Shown: positions 11,704-24,324, counted from the stretch's first letter. The stretch is DNA of 64,000 nucleotides from Cavia porcellus (GCF_034190915.1 NW_026947507.1:20685501-20749500); one strand, 5' to 3'. A program made the numbers and translations. The notes: generated from the letters alone by a model not told the origin.

Positions 11704-12917
11704 CTGCAGCTGGAACACTGAAATTTTCTGTGGTTCTGTGCTTACAGCACTCCGGTCAGTAAGGGAGTGCTTATAGCAAATTACACATCTTTTTTTAGAA
11801 TCAGATAATTGGTGGAATGGTAGGGCCATGATAAGATTGGCTAAGGGCACTGGCAGAACGTGGTGACCAAGAACTGGTAGAGGCAGTGAAAGTAGACTTT
11901 GAGAGACTCAAATCACCTGTTTTGATATCTGGTAACAAGGTGAAAAACAAGGCTCACACTATGAATTTAAAGATTGTTATAGACAGATTATTAGTCTAAG
12001 AGAGTCCTCTGGATGACTGATTTATGCAGTGGATCCAAAGTTCCAAAGCCTTCAAAAATGTGAATGTAAATGTTAAATGAAACACCAAGACTTTCAAGAA
12101 AAACTAATATTTGAACTATGTGTTCTTCTTTGATTTTATCTTTTTAAAACTTTTGTCAATAGAATGAAGGTTGATCTTTGAGTTCGCTTCTCTCCCATTA
12201 CTTTCCCTCATAAATTCAAGGCATCCAAATACACTGCTTGAGTTTCTGCAGGCCACTCAGATCTCTAATAGAAAAATGTATGTGCTTGTATGATCTTCCT
12301 TTCCCCCTATGGGTGGTGAGTTGTGTATTAACACTAAAGAAACTGATGCGACTGTCAGCATTATGTTTTATTTTATTGTTATCATGATGCCTTTTTTATA
12401 CATCTCTGAGTTGTTTATTGTTATTGGCAATGCAAAATAAATTCAGCTTCCTGTGTCTCTTACCACCTTTCCTTTCCAATTGATTGATTATATTACTTCT
12501 AAGGTTCTTAAATTCTACTACCAGCTTAAATTTTATGTATATTTATGACTTAGCCTGGGCAATCTGACTAGTAAGAATGTGGAGTTTTGGTTAGTCTTTC
12601 CTTTTGGAAATATCTGTAAATACCCAATGAAATAAACATTGTTGTATATGACTCACTGAAAATTCTCTAAATTTAAAAGTAAAGTATACTTTAAGGACTG
12701 ATTGTGAAATTTGTTTTCTTGCTTCTTTAAGTGTTTTGTAGTATCTAGACACTCTAGGTATTACATAAGGCAATATTTTGTGAGTGTAAAAATTCCAATT
12801 GTTACAAACTAAAATTATTTTCAGATCTTTACTGATAGACACTAACTTACCAAACAAGTAAAATAGTGTGGACAGAATACAATCTTGGATATGACTGTGT
12901 TGAATTTGACACACTAC

Positions 12918-13282
12918 TGCTGTGGTATGGATGTAATTTGTTCTCTAAGAATTGATGTGTTTGAAACTTGGTTCCCTGTATGGGATGTTAAAATGTGGTG
13001 AGACTTTTAAGGAGTGAGGCCACTGGGAAGCAGCAAGACTGATTGCTCCCTGTACACCTTCCTTTGCTGCCTGGGGATGTAAACACTCTTCTTGTACATG
13101 GTTTGTCACAATGCTGTCTTCCATGATGTGATGCGGCCAGGGGACCTTGCAAGAACTGACACCATGCTGTTAGGACTTTTAGTATCCAAAACTGTACGCT
13201 GGATAAATCTCCCTTCTTTACAAGTTAATCAGCTTATCATATTTTATTATAGACACAGAAATTTGATTAATGTAACTGTCTT
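12918..13282 (+). mobile_element. Solitary MaLR-type LTR (MST/MLT1-like)
   Basis: Begins tgctgtggtatggatgtaat, contains the ccaTGATGTGATGCggccagg and gcaagaactgacaccatg blocks and the gtacgctggataaatctccc stretch (the LTR polyadenylation region, normally aactgtgagccaaataaat), and ends near tattatagacacagaaattt. This order is that of mammalian MaLR long terminal repeats. No internal sequence or second LTR is seen, so it is a solo LTR. It is heavily diverged; the subfamily is not resolved. Confidence 0.7.
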
Positions 13283-14249
13283 GTTAACACATGTCCATAA
13301 TGGCTCTTCATTTAATTAACCAGAAGTTGTTAAATGCCTGATCTGTGTCAACCACTTAGGATGAACAAAAACCAGAAGTCTGTATGATTTTTATATAGGT
13401 ACTTTTTTTGTTTTTTACAAAATTAGGAATCTGAGGCTCATACAAGTAATTTATCCAAAATTATAGCACAAATTCAAATACCATTACTTTTTGTAACTTC
13501 ACATTTTTTTTTTCATTGAATGTGCTATTATCTCTAAGTTATCGTATGTTTTTAAAGTTTGGTATGTTTTGCAAAGTAAATGCACATATACTAACTTATT
13601 TACATAAAGTATGGTAAATGAACTCATAAAGTTTTATTTTTCCATGAATTTACCTACATGCTTCCTTACCAAGAATATATGAAGTTAGGTAAAGTAATCG
13701 TACTTCAATCAGACTGTTATATTTATTATTAAAGGGAAGGAATCACAGAATTGTTAAAATTTATTGTACTTAGTAGAAATGCATTTTAAAAATTTGTTAG
13801 TGAGTCTTCAGTGGCTGTTTTCAGAGATGTATATAACAGACTTTCTGATTGTGCATGGTGACAGCAGCTTTTACTCTTGAGAGCCTGGGCACTATGATGG
13901 AAATGTCTATACTAGGCATTCACACTGTTCCGAGTAAAACTGTCAAATAGTCTCAAAACCACCAGAATGTTATTGTTTAGATAAAAGGCTAAATAATATA
14001 TTCTACGTTTTATTCTGTAATATCATGTACTTTTGAAAAGAATTTAGTAAGTCTGCATAGACTGACTGGGAGGATGGGCAATATATATCATAAATCCAAA
14101 ACAAAATAGAAACCACTGCCTACACATGAAAGTTTTATAATATTTTTATGAAGTAATATTTACAGGAATTTAGTACATGAATATAAAGTAATATTTTAGG
14201 GACTTATGCATCAAATGAATTTCAGTGAATACAGTAAACTCAGTGCCTT
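13283..14249. other. Noncoding stretch
   Basis: AT-rich; nothing recognised. Confidence 0.6.
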
Positions 14250-14402
14250 ATTTATTTATCTTGAGCCCAAGTATTAACCCAAGGGTGCTCTAAGCTACAC
14301 AGCTGCATCCCCAGGCTTTATTATTATTCTGAGACTTGATCTCACTGATTGCTCAGGCTGTCTTCAGGTTCCCAGTCCTACTTACTCACTGCCCCAGGCT
14401 TG
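14250..14402 (-). mobile_element. B1-ID composite SINE, antisense
   Basis: Plus strand: tctaagctacacagctgcat then ccccaggct (complement of the ID start), followed by ctgagacttgatctcactga, ttgctcaggctgtcttcagg and actcactgccccaggct (complement of B1). In sense the order is B1 then ID, the composite seen in several rodent lineages. Confidence 0.65.
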
Positions 14403-14899
14403 CTCAGTGAGATTTAAATAGGCAGTATCAAGAGAAGCAGTAGGGTTTCAAGGACAGACAGAGAACTGAAATGGTGAAGCAGAATAAAGATAACAAGGGA
14501 ACTCGTTTCCATGATTCTGCAAATGTTTTTAAGAATGTAATATGTTACAAGAAAATTATTTACTTCTAATAATGTGGGGTTTTTTAGTCATCGTTTTAAA
14601 TATTGAGTTGGGCAATTAATGTCAAACTTGAGTGGTTAGACAAATGTTAGAGACAGATACCAAATTTGAATTTTAAATAGTACCCAACTACCATGGAATA
14701 AGGCTAATATGTACATTTTAGACTTAAGCATTTCATACTCTGTTTGAATAATTTTTCCAATAATAAAGTAAGATTCTATAACAAAAAGAATGCTTGTAGG
14801 CTTGTCCTACTAGTAATTGAGGTATTATCTGAGAACACTTCATTAATACATGTCTGTGATATATAATAATTACATTCACCTTGGAAGTATACTATATAT

Positions 14900-14921
14900 A
14901 TTTGCAATATGTATTGCAAAT
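14900..14921. repeat. Inverted repeat, 10-bp arms
   Basis: ATTTGCAATA, two bases, TATTGCAAAT. The arms carry ATTTGCA and TTGCAA cores. Confidence 0.9.
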
Positions 14922-14933
14922 TATAGATTTGCA

Positions 14934-15019
14934 CTATATATCTATATCTATATCTGTATCTATATTTATATCTATATATATCTATATCTATATCTATATC
15001 TATATCTATATGTATCTAT
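14934..15019. repeat. (CTATAT)n hexamer array
   Basis: Tandem ctatat units with a few changes (gtatct, ttatat). Two overlapping frames encode IY-rich peptides that are artefacts of it. Confidence 0.95.
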
Positions 15020-15126
15020 CATCACCAAGGACTCTTGGAGAGGGGAAAAATTTCTGGAGATGGCAATGGCATCAAATTGGAAGTACACTGAATTTCATAC
15101 GGTTTGAATGGGGTTATACAGGGACA

Positions 15127-15222
15127 GAAGCCTGGCATGGTGGCACTGTAAACACACCTATTTGGAGAGTCGAAATAGCTTTCGGAGACCCTGTCACAAA
15201 ACAGATAAAAGCATACATTTAA
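15127..15222 (+). mobile_element. B1 SINE fragment, degraded
   Basis: aagcctggcatggtggcact, gtaaacacacctatttggag and gagaccctgtcacaaaacag correspond to the start, middle and end of B1, with an internal deletion. Confidence 0.65.
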
Positions 15223-15944
15223 AACAGAAGAGGAGGGGGTTTATGGTGTAACAGTAGTAAAATGCCTTGTTCCCACATACTACGTCTCACATATTTATCA
15301 TCTTGATTATTTTTAATATGTCAGAGATTGAAAATGGGAAAGATGAACAGATTAGATGCAAATGTGTGGTTCATTATGTTGTGAAAATAGGGATAAGAAA
15401 GGCTTAAAATGTATTTTACATGATTATTTTCTGTAACTAGAGAGGAAGTAAAAGAGGAATTAAAGACATTCTTTTAAATGTCAAACTGTGTCTTTAAAGG
15501 TAGCTCTAGTTGATCTTTAAAGTATATAAGGGTATATGGTATAATCTGATGAATTTACTGTTTAATTATTCTCTGAAGTTTTTCTATTGTCAAAATGATA
15601 CCTATTTTTTCTCTACAAAGGTAAATAAACTAAGATCTTTATTATCTATAGATTTTGAATACAATACCAAATTTTAATAACAATCAATAAAAGTTCAGTG
15701 TGCTTTTAAAAATTGTGCTAATTTAAAATCAGATAATAAATTATGTTTCAGATGCATAATCATTTGTTATTGTCTAATTAAAAATTTACAGTGTCACTAG
15801 TTATAATTATAAAAGGCTAGTGCTGTGCATTATGAGAGGATGCAACACATTCATTTATAGAGAATCTTTTTATTGTCATACTTTATTAAGTATATAAAGA
15901 ATGTTCTCTAAAGCATATGTCTAGGTTGCTCCCTCTTTTCTGAG
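15223..15944. other. Noncoding stretch
   Basis: AT-rich; nothing recognised. Confidence 0.6.
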
Positions 15945-16305
15945 ACACAGACATGATACCCACAAGGTAAAGAAGGAAAGCTGTATTTTGACTCACAATC
16001 TATAGAGATTTCAGTCTAATATTGAGCAGACTCTAAGCCAGGGTGGCATGGCAGAGGGGCTTCTCATGGCATGGTGGGCAGGAAGCAGGGAAAGTTCCTT
16101 CACCATTTTTATTACAATCAGGCTGCAAGGCTATTCATTGGCACCACCCACACTGAAGATGGGTTTTCCTTCTTTAGGAGACTCAATGTCCTTACTCAGA
16201 ATTGCGCTAAACCAATCAGTGGACTAATCTGATAGCACACACTCATGATCCACTGTCACACACCCATGACCCATTCAATCCAAAATATCCCACCTATACG
16301 TCTAA
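15945..16305 (-). mobile_element. Rodent dispersed repeat, copy 3, degraded
   Basis: Shares the block order of the 45.3 kb copy: aggaaagctgtattttgact, cacaatctatagagatttca, gcatggtgggcaggaagcag, then a run of CCACCCACA-like text. More diverged, so assignment is weaker. A B1 SINE in antisense follows immediately downstream. Confidence 0.35.
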
Positions 16306-16310
16306 GATGC

Positions 16311-16463
16311 TTTGTTTTGTTTTGTTTGCTTGGAGACATGGACTTTATATAGTTCAGGCTGGCCTTGACTCAGCTTTTAGTACAGGCTAGCCTCAAACAT
16401 TTGGAGAATCTCCTGCTTTAGAGTGCTGGGATTACAGGTATGTGCCACACAAGTGGCTGGGGC
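16311..16463 (-). mobile_element. B1 SINE, antisense
   Basis: Plus strand: tttgttttgttttgtttgct (tail complement), gttcaggctggccttgactc, gagtgctgggattacaggta and tgtgccacac. The order is the reverse complement of B1. Confidence 0.85.
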
Positions 16464-18157
16464 TCCTTTTAATAAAGGCATCATGTCTGGCTAATACTCA
16501 AAGCTCGTTATTGGAGTGAATCTCACAACTATTAATTACTAGTACTGGGACTCTAATCCAGAACTGTGTTTCTCCAAAAGCCACGTTCTTGTAATTATTT
16601 ACTCACTGTTTTATGTTTATTTTGCCATTCTTGTTGCAATCTTTTCCCACTCAAATAGCCATGTCTCTGAGGACGGTCAAATTTAAAAGGTGGAATTTAT
16701 AAATTATGAATTTTTTTGCTTTATAAGAAAAAATACAGTTTCTTTAATTAGTCTTGGCTATTGGGATTTAATTTGACTTGGGTATACTGGGCTTGATAGC
16801 ATGTTCATTTCTATATTTATCTCAAAATTGGTTACACCATTTCAAAGCAAACACATTCATTTTGCTTTCGTTTCTAAGACCTCTGCTTCTGTGTGTACAC
16901 TGAAATATATTAGGATATTTTGAAAACATGATGGGGATTGTATAACTACTATGTGAAACAGAATAGTGAACTTTAGTTAGGACAGTAAAGCTCTTTGAGG
17001 AAATGAAATGGACTGTGAAACAAACATTTAAGTGAAGATTTTCTGTTGGTGAAACCGATTTCTCAGGCCAACTTCTTAGCTGTTGCTACGCTTTGTCATG
17101 CTGCTCAGCTCAAAGCTCGAATCTGTTGAAGTCTGGATAAGTTAAAGGATGCTCAGAGATCCCTTGCACACCTGACTTTTTTGGCAGCTGGTCAATTTTG
17201 ACATCATGAAGCAGTACAGTTTGTTCTTTCAGCACTGAGTTTCTGGTCCTCCTTCCTGATCCTCTTCCTCATATCAAGGTTGGAGAAGTCTTTGTTTGAA
17301 AGCCAAGTGGCAAGATACATTTGCTCTTGCTGTCTGTTATATGAAAAAGGCACATTAACCTAATTTTCCATAGAATTTGCATATAAATTGACAACATGGG
17401 GGGAAGTCAGTTCAAACTGGGCCACATTTAGTACAGACTCTGTACAATATTGAATTGAAAGTTTTCTCTGACTCAAGGCTCTTGCCATAGACTCTTTGAA
17501 AGACATTTTCATCAAAGGGTTGTCTTTTTTATTACCCCTTTTTATAAACCTCTGGTTTCAGCTGAGGGCAATTTTCATGCTAGTTCTGAAACCACAAATT
17601 AATAGTGATGTCAGGAACATTGTGCCCTTAGCTTTTATAGTCTATAAGTTTCCTTGAACTTCGTGTCAATTGACTACAGCATTTTGACATTTTTACTTTT
17701 TTCTCAAGGTTTCCTCCTTAGTATTCTAGCCCAGTGTCAGTGTACACAGAATAAAATATAACCTCTTTTTCTTGTTCTTCCGTTTCACTGTGTATGTCGA
17801 TTCACAGTGGAAAAATGGCTCTTTCTTACTAAAATCTGACTTGGCCTTTCTGAAGTGAGTCAATTTTTGGAATGTGTTTTAAGCATGGCTTGCTTTATAT
17901 CAATTTGTATATTATTTTGAAACATCAAAAATTTTCTTCACTGCTCTCTTTTAATGATGTAGACATTTAGTAGATAGCCCCCTAAACGCACGTTCAAGCA
18001 AAGCATTTGGGAGGAAAGATCCAGTTCATTCCCTCCACCTCATTCAATTTGTCCCCCCCCCCCACTTCATTTTAAATACAAAATCCTTGGTAGTAGATTG
18101 AAGATGGTAAAAATTATTAAGAGCCTGAAACAATGTTTGACAGAAAATAAAATATAA
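16464..18157. other. Noncoding stretch, partly repeat-free
   Basis: 16980-17880 has more balanced base composition than its surroundings and no recognised repeat, so it is a candidate for constrained noncoding DNA. No open frame. Confidence 0.5.
18050..18063. repeat. Poly(C) run
   Basis: A run of about 11 C between ttgt and actt. Confidence 0.9.
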
Positions 18158-18257
18158 GGCCAGGGATTATAGCTTAGTAGCACAAGAGGCTGCCTGGTAA
18201 GTACAAGGTCCTGAGTTTGATTCCTGGTACCAAAAAATAAATAAAATAAAATAAAAT
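18158..18257 (+). mobile_element. ID SINE
   Basis: ggccagggattatagcttag, cagcacaagaggctgcctgg-like text, aagtacaaggtcctgagttt and gattcctggtaccaaaaaat with an AAAT-rich tail. Box A (tagcttagtagc) and box B (gagtttgattcc) are visible. Confidence 0.85.
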
Positions 18258-18696
18258 CTAGAGATTTTAATGAAACCCTTCAGTGAAATATGCTAAATAG
18301 TGCTGTGCTCTTTTTCCTTTGCCAGTCATGACTTTGGAGAAGCAATAGTGGTTATTTTGCATAAAACAGACAAAACATTTTTTTCTTATGTGTTCCCTGG
18401 TTCCAGTGAAATATCTAGGGTCTCATTAGATTTTGATTTTTTTTACTTGATTCAGATGACTATGTTCAACTTTCTAAATTTTTGAAGTTGATACTGTTTA
18501 TTTGATACATAAATATTTCTCTCAACTATAAATGTTTTGAACATATAAATTTTATATAGTCTTGTAGAGTTGTAGAACACCTATATATATTTCCAAAGCT
18601 TTCAGCCTAGAAGTCAGATTGATATGGATCTGAATTTTCTCAGCCTTGGAAAATTTTACACATTTGCTTGCAACACGTGATAAAAATGTTACTACA

Positions 18697-18793
18697 GCTG
18701 GGGATTTAGCTCAGCAGCATAAGCATCTGCTTGGCAAGTGCAAGGTCATGAGTTTGATCCCTGTTGCAAAAATAAATAAATATTAACAAAATA
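18697..18793 (+). mobile_element. ID SINE with perfect target-site duplication
   Basis: Body gctggggatttagctcagca to gatccctgttgcaaaaataa. The 15-base direct repeat aaaaatgttactaca flanks it exactly (18682-18696 and 18794-18808). Its identity argues for a young insertion by L1-type machinery. Box A (tagctcagcagc) and box B (gagtttgatccc) are intact-looking. Confidence 0.95.
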
Positions 18794-18833
18794 AAAAATG
18801 TTACTACATACATCTGATCACCTTATATCTTAT

Positions 18834-18892
18834 CTTAGTATCCTAGTATCTTAGTATCCTTAGTATCCTTAGTATCTTAGTATCTTAGTCTT
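18834..18892. repeat. TAGTATC(C/T)T minisatellite
   Basis: About six tandem 8-10 base units (cttagtatcctagtatctta) with length variation, immediately downstream of the ID SINE at 18.7 kb. Confidence 0.9.
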
Positions 18893-21059
18893 AACACATC
18901 TACAGATATGTTAATTCAAAACCTGAGGTTATGGTGTTCATTTAAAAAATTAGTTCATAGATATTTTTGTTAGAGCAAGTGAACAAAGTTCACCCCATTA
19001 GTAAATGCTGATGACTGCATTTTAAAATGTTGTATCAGTTTGATGAACTCAGACAAAGAAAATAGATATTGTGTATATTTTTAAAGTGATTAATTAATCA
19101 TTTCTTATTAAAATGCCTTTGAAAAGATCGTTTTTAATTGATTAGTTGTAGCTTAATGATTCGTTATAGGAATTGATTGATATTATTCTTTTCTGTATTT
19201 GTGGTTACAAGGAACTTATCTTGAATCTTGAATCTTGAATATTTTTTATCTTGAATACTTTTTATTATACAGAACATTTAAAAAAAATAATTCATGGTTT
19301 AAATTCTTTTGTCTGAAAAGTCAAAGGTTGATCACTTTCAGTTTCTTCTAGGGACTTAGGTATTACTGGAGTTTATGTCAAAGTAAAATTTTGGTAATTA
19401 TTTTTTTTAAATATCATTAGATTCATTTTACCATTTGATTTTGTGAATGTCTTCATTTTTAAACACAAATTTTAAGTACTTTTGTAACGCCAACAGTATT
19501 GGAGATTGATAAAAAAAGAGAATTGACATACTCTGAGGGATTAAGATTTTATGCAAATATGAAATATAAGCCTACCAGTATTTTAAAATAATTAACAATT
19601 GAGTTTTATTCGATGTGTTTATCAATCAATAGTTAATTACTGACCATATTATTGAATATTAACACAAAAGAGAGAAACAGAAGATAAAATTTTTTCCTCA
19701 GTTGACTTTCTGTGTATTAATGAGGCCTTGCTTTTACTATACGAGTACCTAAATTGAAAATAATGATATAGATAGAACTAAGGACTATATAACTTGCCTT
19801 TCATAAACAATGTGGAGCCTGGATTTTTAATTTTGCTGAAGAATTTTGAGGTGTATTGGTCAAATATATTGGAATTGGGTTTCAATCACTTGATATGTAG
19901 ATTAAAGAAATAATTAAGGAATTTTTATTTACTCCATTCTAGTTAATTTATTTTCAAAGATATATTGTTAAAACTTCATGAAATAGTCTATTACTTTGGT
20001 TTTGGATTATTAGCATATTGATAATTCTTATTCTTATTTTTAAAGGGAGGGATTGTTTTTTAGTCGGTTCTTCAGATTTTTCTGATACAGATTTGTCCTT
20101 CAGACTTTCTGTGTACTGAAATGAAAGCTCAAGCGAGCCTTTTGTCTGGAGATAAGTATAGCTTGTACACCAGCTATTACTGTGTTTCCATGGAAACTGT
20201 GCAGGACCCTGAGGTACACAAGTTTTGGTCCAACAGTGCATAGTGATAATCAATCAGAGTTTCACTGCCTTTTGAATTCTTCAATATATAATTGTGGTTT
20301 CTGTTCTCCAAATAATCTAAATAAAATTTCATAGATTTCCCCACAAATAAATCATAATACATAGATGACATTTAGTATCAAATTAGTACTTGTCAATATC
20401 AGTGTTACTATTATTATTATAGATCAGTTTTTAAATACAAAAATTAACATTTACCTTGAGAAATGTCATTCTTTAGCAGATGCAATATATTGTTATATTT
20501 GAACATTGAAATTTTATCTCTTTTCTCATTTTAAATGTCTGTGTGAAAGAGACTTTCCTATTTTCTGTATTTACTGTGCAGATGCAATATCAAATCTGAA
20601 AATAGCTCTAGGGTAAGGTATGTGTTCTGTTTGATACTTATATGTGGTGATTTTATTCCTTAATATGTCATAGTGATGGTAACCCTGAAATGCACAAAAT
20701 CAGTCTCCGGATAACTCAAGGAATATTTTTCTATATTGGGCTGGTAAACATATGAACTGATGGAGAATGTCCATAAAGAAGGAAACTTTCATACACAGCT
20801 TTACACCAGTGGTTTTATTCAGGAACTGAGATAAATTATTAAACAAGAAGATTCAGAGAGAAGTTATGATGCTTTTATCTGTGATCAAAGTTACTTTATG
20901 TTAATTGGAAATTCCCTGCTTCTGTTTGATTTTAGAATACTGAATAGTCATGTTTTCTCTTTTATGGTGATCCTCACTTTTCAAGATATAAAAGTAGGTT
21001 GATTAAAAAATATGGAAATCTATGTTATAGATTTATAAAAATAGAAAAAAAAGGAAGAT
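18893..21059. other. Noncoding stretch
   Basis: AT-rich with the short TCTTGAA tandem. Minus frames at 19954-20371 show no domain. Confidence 0.6.
19217..19256. repeat. (TCTTGAA) short tandem
   Basis: atcttgaatcttgaatcttg, then a spaced fourth copy after a T run. Confidence 0.85.
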
Positions 21060-21240
21060 GAATGTAGAACCCAAAAGATGTGTTTTCTATTTCTTTCATT
21101 GTTTTTTACTTAAAAAATAAAAACAATAATACAGAATTTCAAAACAAGATAATAGGAGATTGATGCTTAATATATTATGTATTGTCATCTTCAGAGTAGC
21201 TGCTCAGATTACAAGACATAGGTGTGAAAAACTCCTTCTC
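21060..21240 (-). mobile_element. Truncated 3' end of the same half-LINE family
   Basis: The plus strand reads cagaatttcaaaacaagat then aataggagatt and tgtcatcttcagagtagctgctcag, which aligns with the terminal 3' UTR unit of the element at 30.0-30.1 kb (cagagtttc...gtcatcttagaaatagtt). The low-coordinate side is a T-rich stretch that would be the poly(A) tail on the minus strand. The rest of the element is absent, as expected for 5' truncation during target-primed reverse transcription. Boundaries are approximate and no clear duplication was found. Confidence 0.55.
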
Positions 21241-22559
21241 CCCTCCCTCTTTCCTCCAGGTGTAGATGGAAGCCAAGTAGAAGGAGAGACGATAAGCTCA
21301 AAATTCAGGGTAATATTTTGAAGAAAAAATGGTCAATCTAAAAAAGGGTGATTTGGATTGGGACAGATGGTAGTTTCTTCTGCTGAGACCTGTTTGTGAC
21401 ATCTCTGGATGAAAACCTGGTAATAAAGTACATGACAAAGCTCTTTGTCAGTGTTCTACTATTGGAAGCATTCAACATTTTTCTCTCATCATCTTTAAAA
21501 CCTCTTGAAAGTTCAACCTTTCTTGATTATTTTGGCCAAAGCCTCCTTTTAAGTATGTATTACCCAAGTTCATCACTCTCTTCTCAATTACAAACCAGCA
21601 TATATTTAGAGTAGCTAGAGGAGCAGTGTCCTACTTGATTGGCAGATATGCTGACTTTGTATTAATAGACTGACAAACGGACTAAATCTGTCTCCAACGA
21701 AGAGGAGTGTGAAATATGCTCATAGTTACCCTTTGCCTTTCCTCTATGACTTCTCTGGGAAGATAAACACATGTGTACTGAGTAGAAGAATACTGAAAGA
21801 GTCATTCTCACTAATGCACTGGAGAAAATGAGAGAGCAAGGGTATGAAATAATTCTAGTGGTCACTCAATCAAGAAAAATTAATTCAGATTAATAATGAG
21901 TTTAATTTAAAATTACAAGGAAAAAATACAAGCTTTTCACAACAATTTAACCAGTAGACTTGATTACACTTGGCAAGGTAAAGCCATTCCATTGATTCAA
22001 AAATTGAGAGAAAGAAGTCCAGGTTGTTTACTATTATGAATATTTATTTCCAGCTTCAAACCTGGTGCTAGTAAGAATAATGAATAATTTTAAATTAATG
22101 GATAAGTAAACAATTTATCTATCTATGTAACTAAGAAGTGTGACTGCAACTGAAAATATTGAAGGCATTAAAAGACCTTAAGTAATAAGAGTGGCAACAT
22201 TCAATTTACGATTATGTTTGCAGGGCTGTAAATGGGCAAAAGCAAGTCTACAGCCATAATGAAAACAATAGAGCTTTGGTTAGATACAAGGCATTATGTT
22301 TTTCTGAGAAGTTATGCAAAAAAGTGGCAGATATTTTCAGTAATATTCTCTTTTTTCTTTCCCTCTTATCCTTATTTCTTTCTACATAAGGGACAGAAAG
22401 TATTCTCAGATTAATACTGGTGAGTAAGAGATATGTCATGAATGATGTAATGCGGGAAACTATTTGGTATTTTACGAATAGCTTTTAGGAAATGTGCAAA
22501 AATATTAAGAACATTTTCATTGAATCAGTACCTAAGGATATGTGGATAATGTGGCTAGC
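21241..22559. other. Noncoding stretch
   Basis: AT-rich; nothing recognised. Confidence 0.6.
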
Positions 22560-23115
22560 GAACACCTAACAAGTTGTTACACATGTGCAAGGGGAATTGT
22601 GGAGTGCAGTTATTGGGGAAGTAGGGCCAGGACCTGGCAGGGATGTGCAAGCTCAGTCTTCAGAAACTGGAGCTGTATAGGAAAAATTTGAAGTGTAAAG
22701 TTGTTTTAGCACATTTATAGGATGTGTAAAATTTGGGAGAAAGAAAATTTACTGTTATTCAGTATTCAATATTCAGTAAACAGGAAGAATTATGAGAGAT
22801 AGAAGTTGATGAGCTTAAGAGACAAATCATATTGAAATTTATGAGCTATACCCAGAAGTTTGAAATTAATTCTGAGGTGTGTAAAACCTTTTAGAATATA
22901 TTAATAACATGACTGATGCATTGAAATGGTAATTTTGGGGGGCTGGGGATTTAGCTTAGCGGCATAAGCGCCTGCCTTGTAAGCAGGCAGTCGTGAGTTC
23001 AATCCCTGGTACCGATAAAAAGGAAAAAGACAAAAAAAAAAAAAAAAAAAAAAAAAGAAATGGTAATTTTGGAAATGTCACTTCAGGTGCACAGAAATGT
23101 ATTAAAGAGCTCTGA
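22560..23115 (+). mobile_element. Ancient repeat remnant split by a younger ID SINE
   Basis: gggccaggacctggcaggga, tacccagaagtttgaaatta, aatgacattgaaatggta-like and gaaatgtcacttcaggtgc resemble old repeat text of the kind seen at 8.4-9.5 kb. The ID SINE at 22939-23056 inserted into it and duplicated 16 bases of it, so the SINE is the younger. Family uncertain. Confidence 0.3.
22939..23056 (+). mobile_element. ID SINE, longest and best preserved, with perfect target-site duplication
   Basis: ggggctggggatttagctta, gcggcataagcgcctgcctt, gtcgtgagttcaatccctgg and taccgataaaaaggaaaaag, ending in a poly(A) run (about 24 A). The 16-base repeat gaaatggtaattttgg flanks it (22923-22938 and 23057-23072). 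Retained CpGs (gcggc, gcgcc, gtcgtg) and the long A tail indicate the youngest SINE here. Confidence 0.97.
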
Positions 23116-24324
23116 GATAAAACCCCTGCTAGACTAGTTGCCACAGGGCTATACACAGGTCTTGGTATCTCTCTCGGTATCTAAAATTCAAAATGGTAGG
23201 TATAAGGTACCAAAATAATGATGACACTTACCTTGATGACACTTATTCTTTTTGACTCTTACAATGGAATGCTACATATAAATAAAAGTTCATTCAATGA
23301 TGAAGCTATTCAACTATCGAGACTATGATTATCCTTAACTTGAATATTTAAATTTTAATGTTTGCAGGATATTAATTTTTCCACTGGAATAAAAACTAAG
23401 TTCCATAAAAGTATGATAGAATAATAACTTTTACCAGGCAAACTTAACATTCATTATGAGATTGATGGGCCATGGCCAGACCTTCTTTTGGTTCAATGCT
23501 CAATTAACAAATATGATGTGGAATATATAATTTACCTGGTAAGACAGTAGTGGACTTTGAGTGCTTCCCTGGCCCTTTTCCAAATTTAAAAATTAAAACT
23601 TGGCTAGCATGTAGTCCTGGACTCCACAGACTTGCTAAGTTTAGCAAAGATAGTGCAGAGAGCACAGGCCTCTCTGTGCTATTTGGATCACAGATCATGG
23701 AGTGAACTCTTAGGCAATTTTCTGAGGCTGGGGAGAAGTTCCACTAACCTGTGCTTCTGAACTCATCTTTATCTTTTGTAACGAATATAGGCAATATGTA
23801 GCTTAATTCATTTGTACATTCTAGAAGGTTTATCTCACTTAATATATAAGGTACAGACAAAATTTGTCCCTGTTTTCTAGATAAGGCTTAGAAAGATCAA
23901 AAGAATTATTCAAATTTATAAACAAATATTTGCCACTCATTTGAAAAATTCCACTGTAAAGATAATATTTGAATCTAGACTATTTGAAAACAAGGTAATG
24001 TAGAACTCCCATTAATAAATTCCTTTTCACTTAATTTTATATTATTTAGGAATACAATGGATATTCCTGAAATGCCTTTTCAGATAGTATTTATTTTATT
24101 TTTCCTATGTATTCACATTTATGTTTGTCTTTAAATATGTATATTCAATATGTGATAATTTATCAGGTATTTAGGTTTAATTTTTTCATTAATATAAGGT
24201 ATAACTCAACTTATTTTATAATAAAAATTAAAAATGTATAAATTATTTGCATTGGGAAAGAAATGAAATTTACAAGCAATGCATGATTTTTCTTTTGTTT
24301 TTGTTTGGCTATCTTTTCTCTATC

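Larger units (their letters stand above)
10861..12917. other. Noncoding stretch
   Basis: Holds the CT-rich and GAT tracts. The 107-codon minus frame at 12591-12914 shows no domain. Confidence 0.6.

Noticed and set aside
12591..12914. 107-codon minus frame ending at the LTR border
   Set aside because: No domain, no family, AT-rich composition.
14850..15222. Two overlapping frames of 85 and 113 codons rich in Ile, Tyr and Ser
   Set aside because: Both are products of the CTATAT hexamer array extended into a degraded B1.
18834..18892. CRISPR-like or telomere-like short repeats
   Set aside because: Contiguous slippage-type units with no spacers; not TTAGGG.
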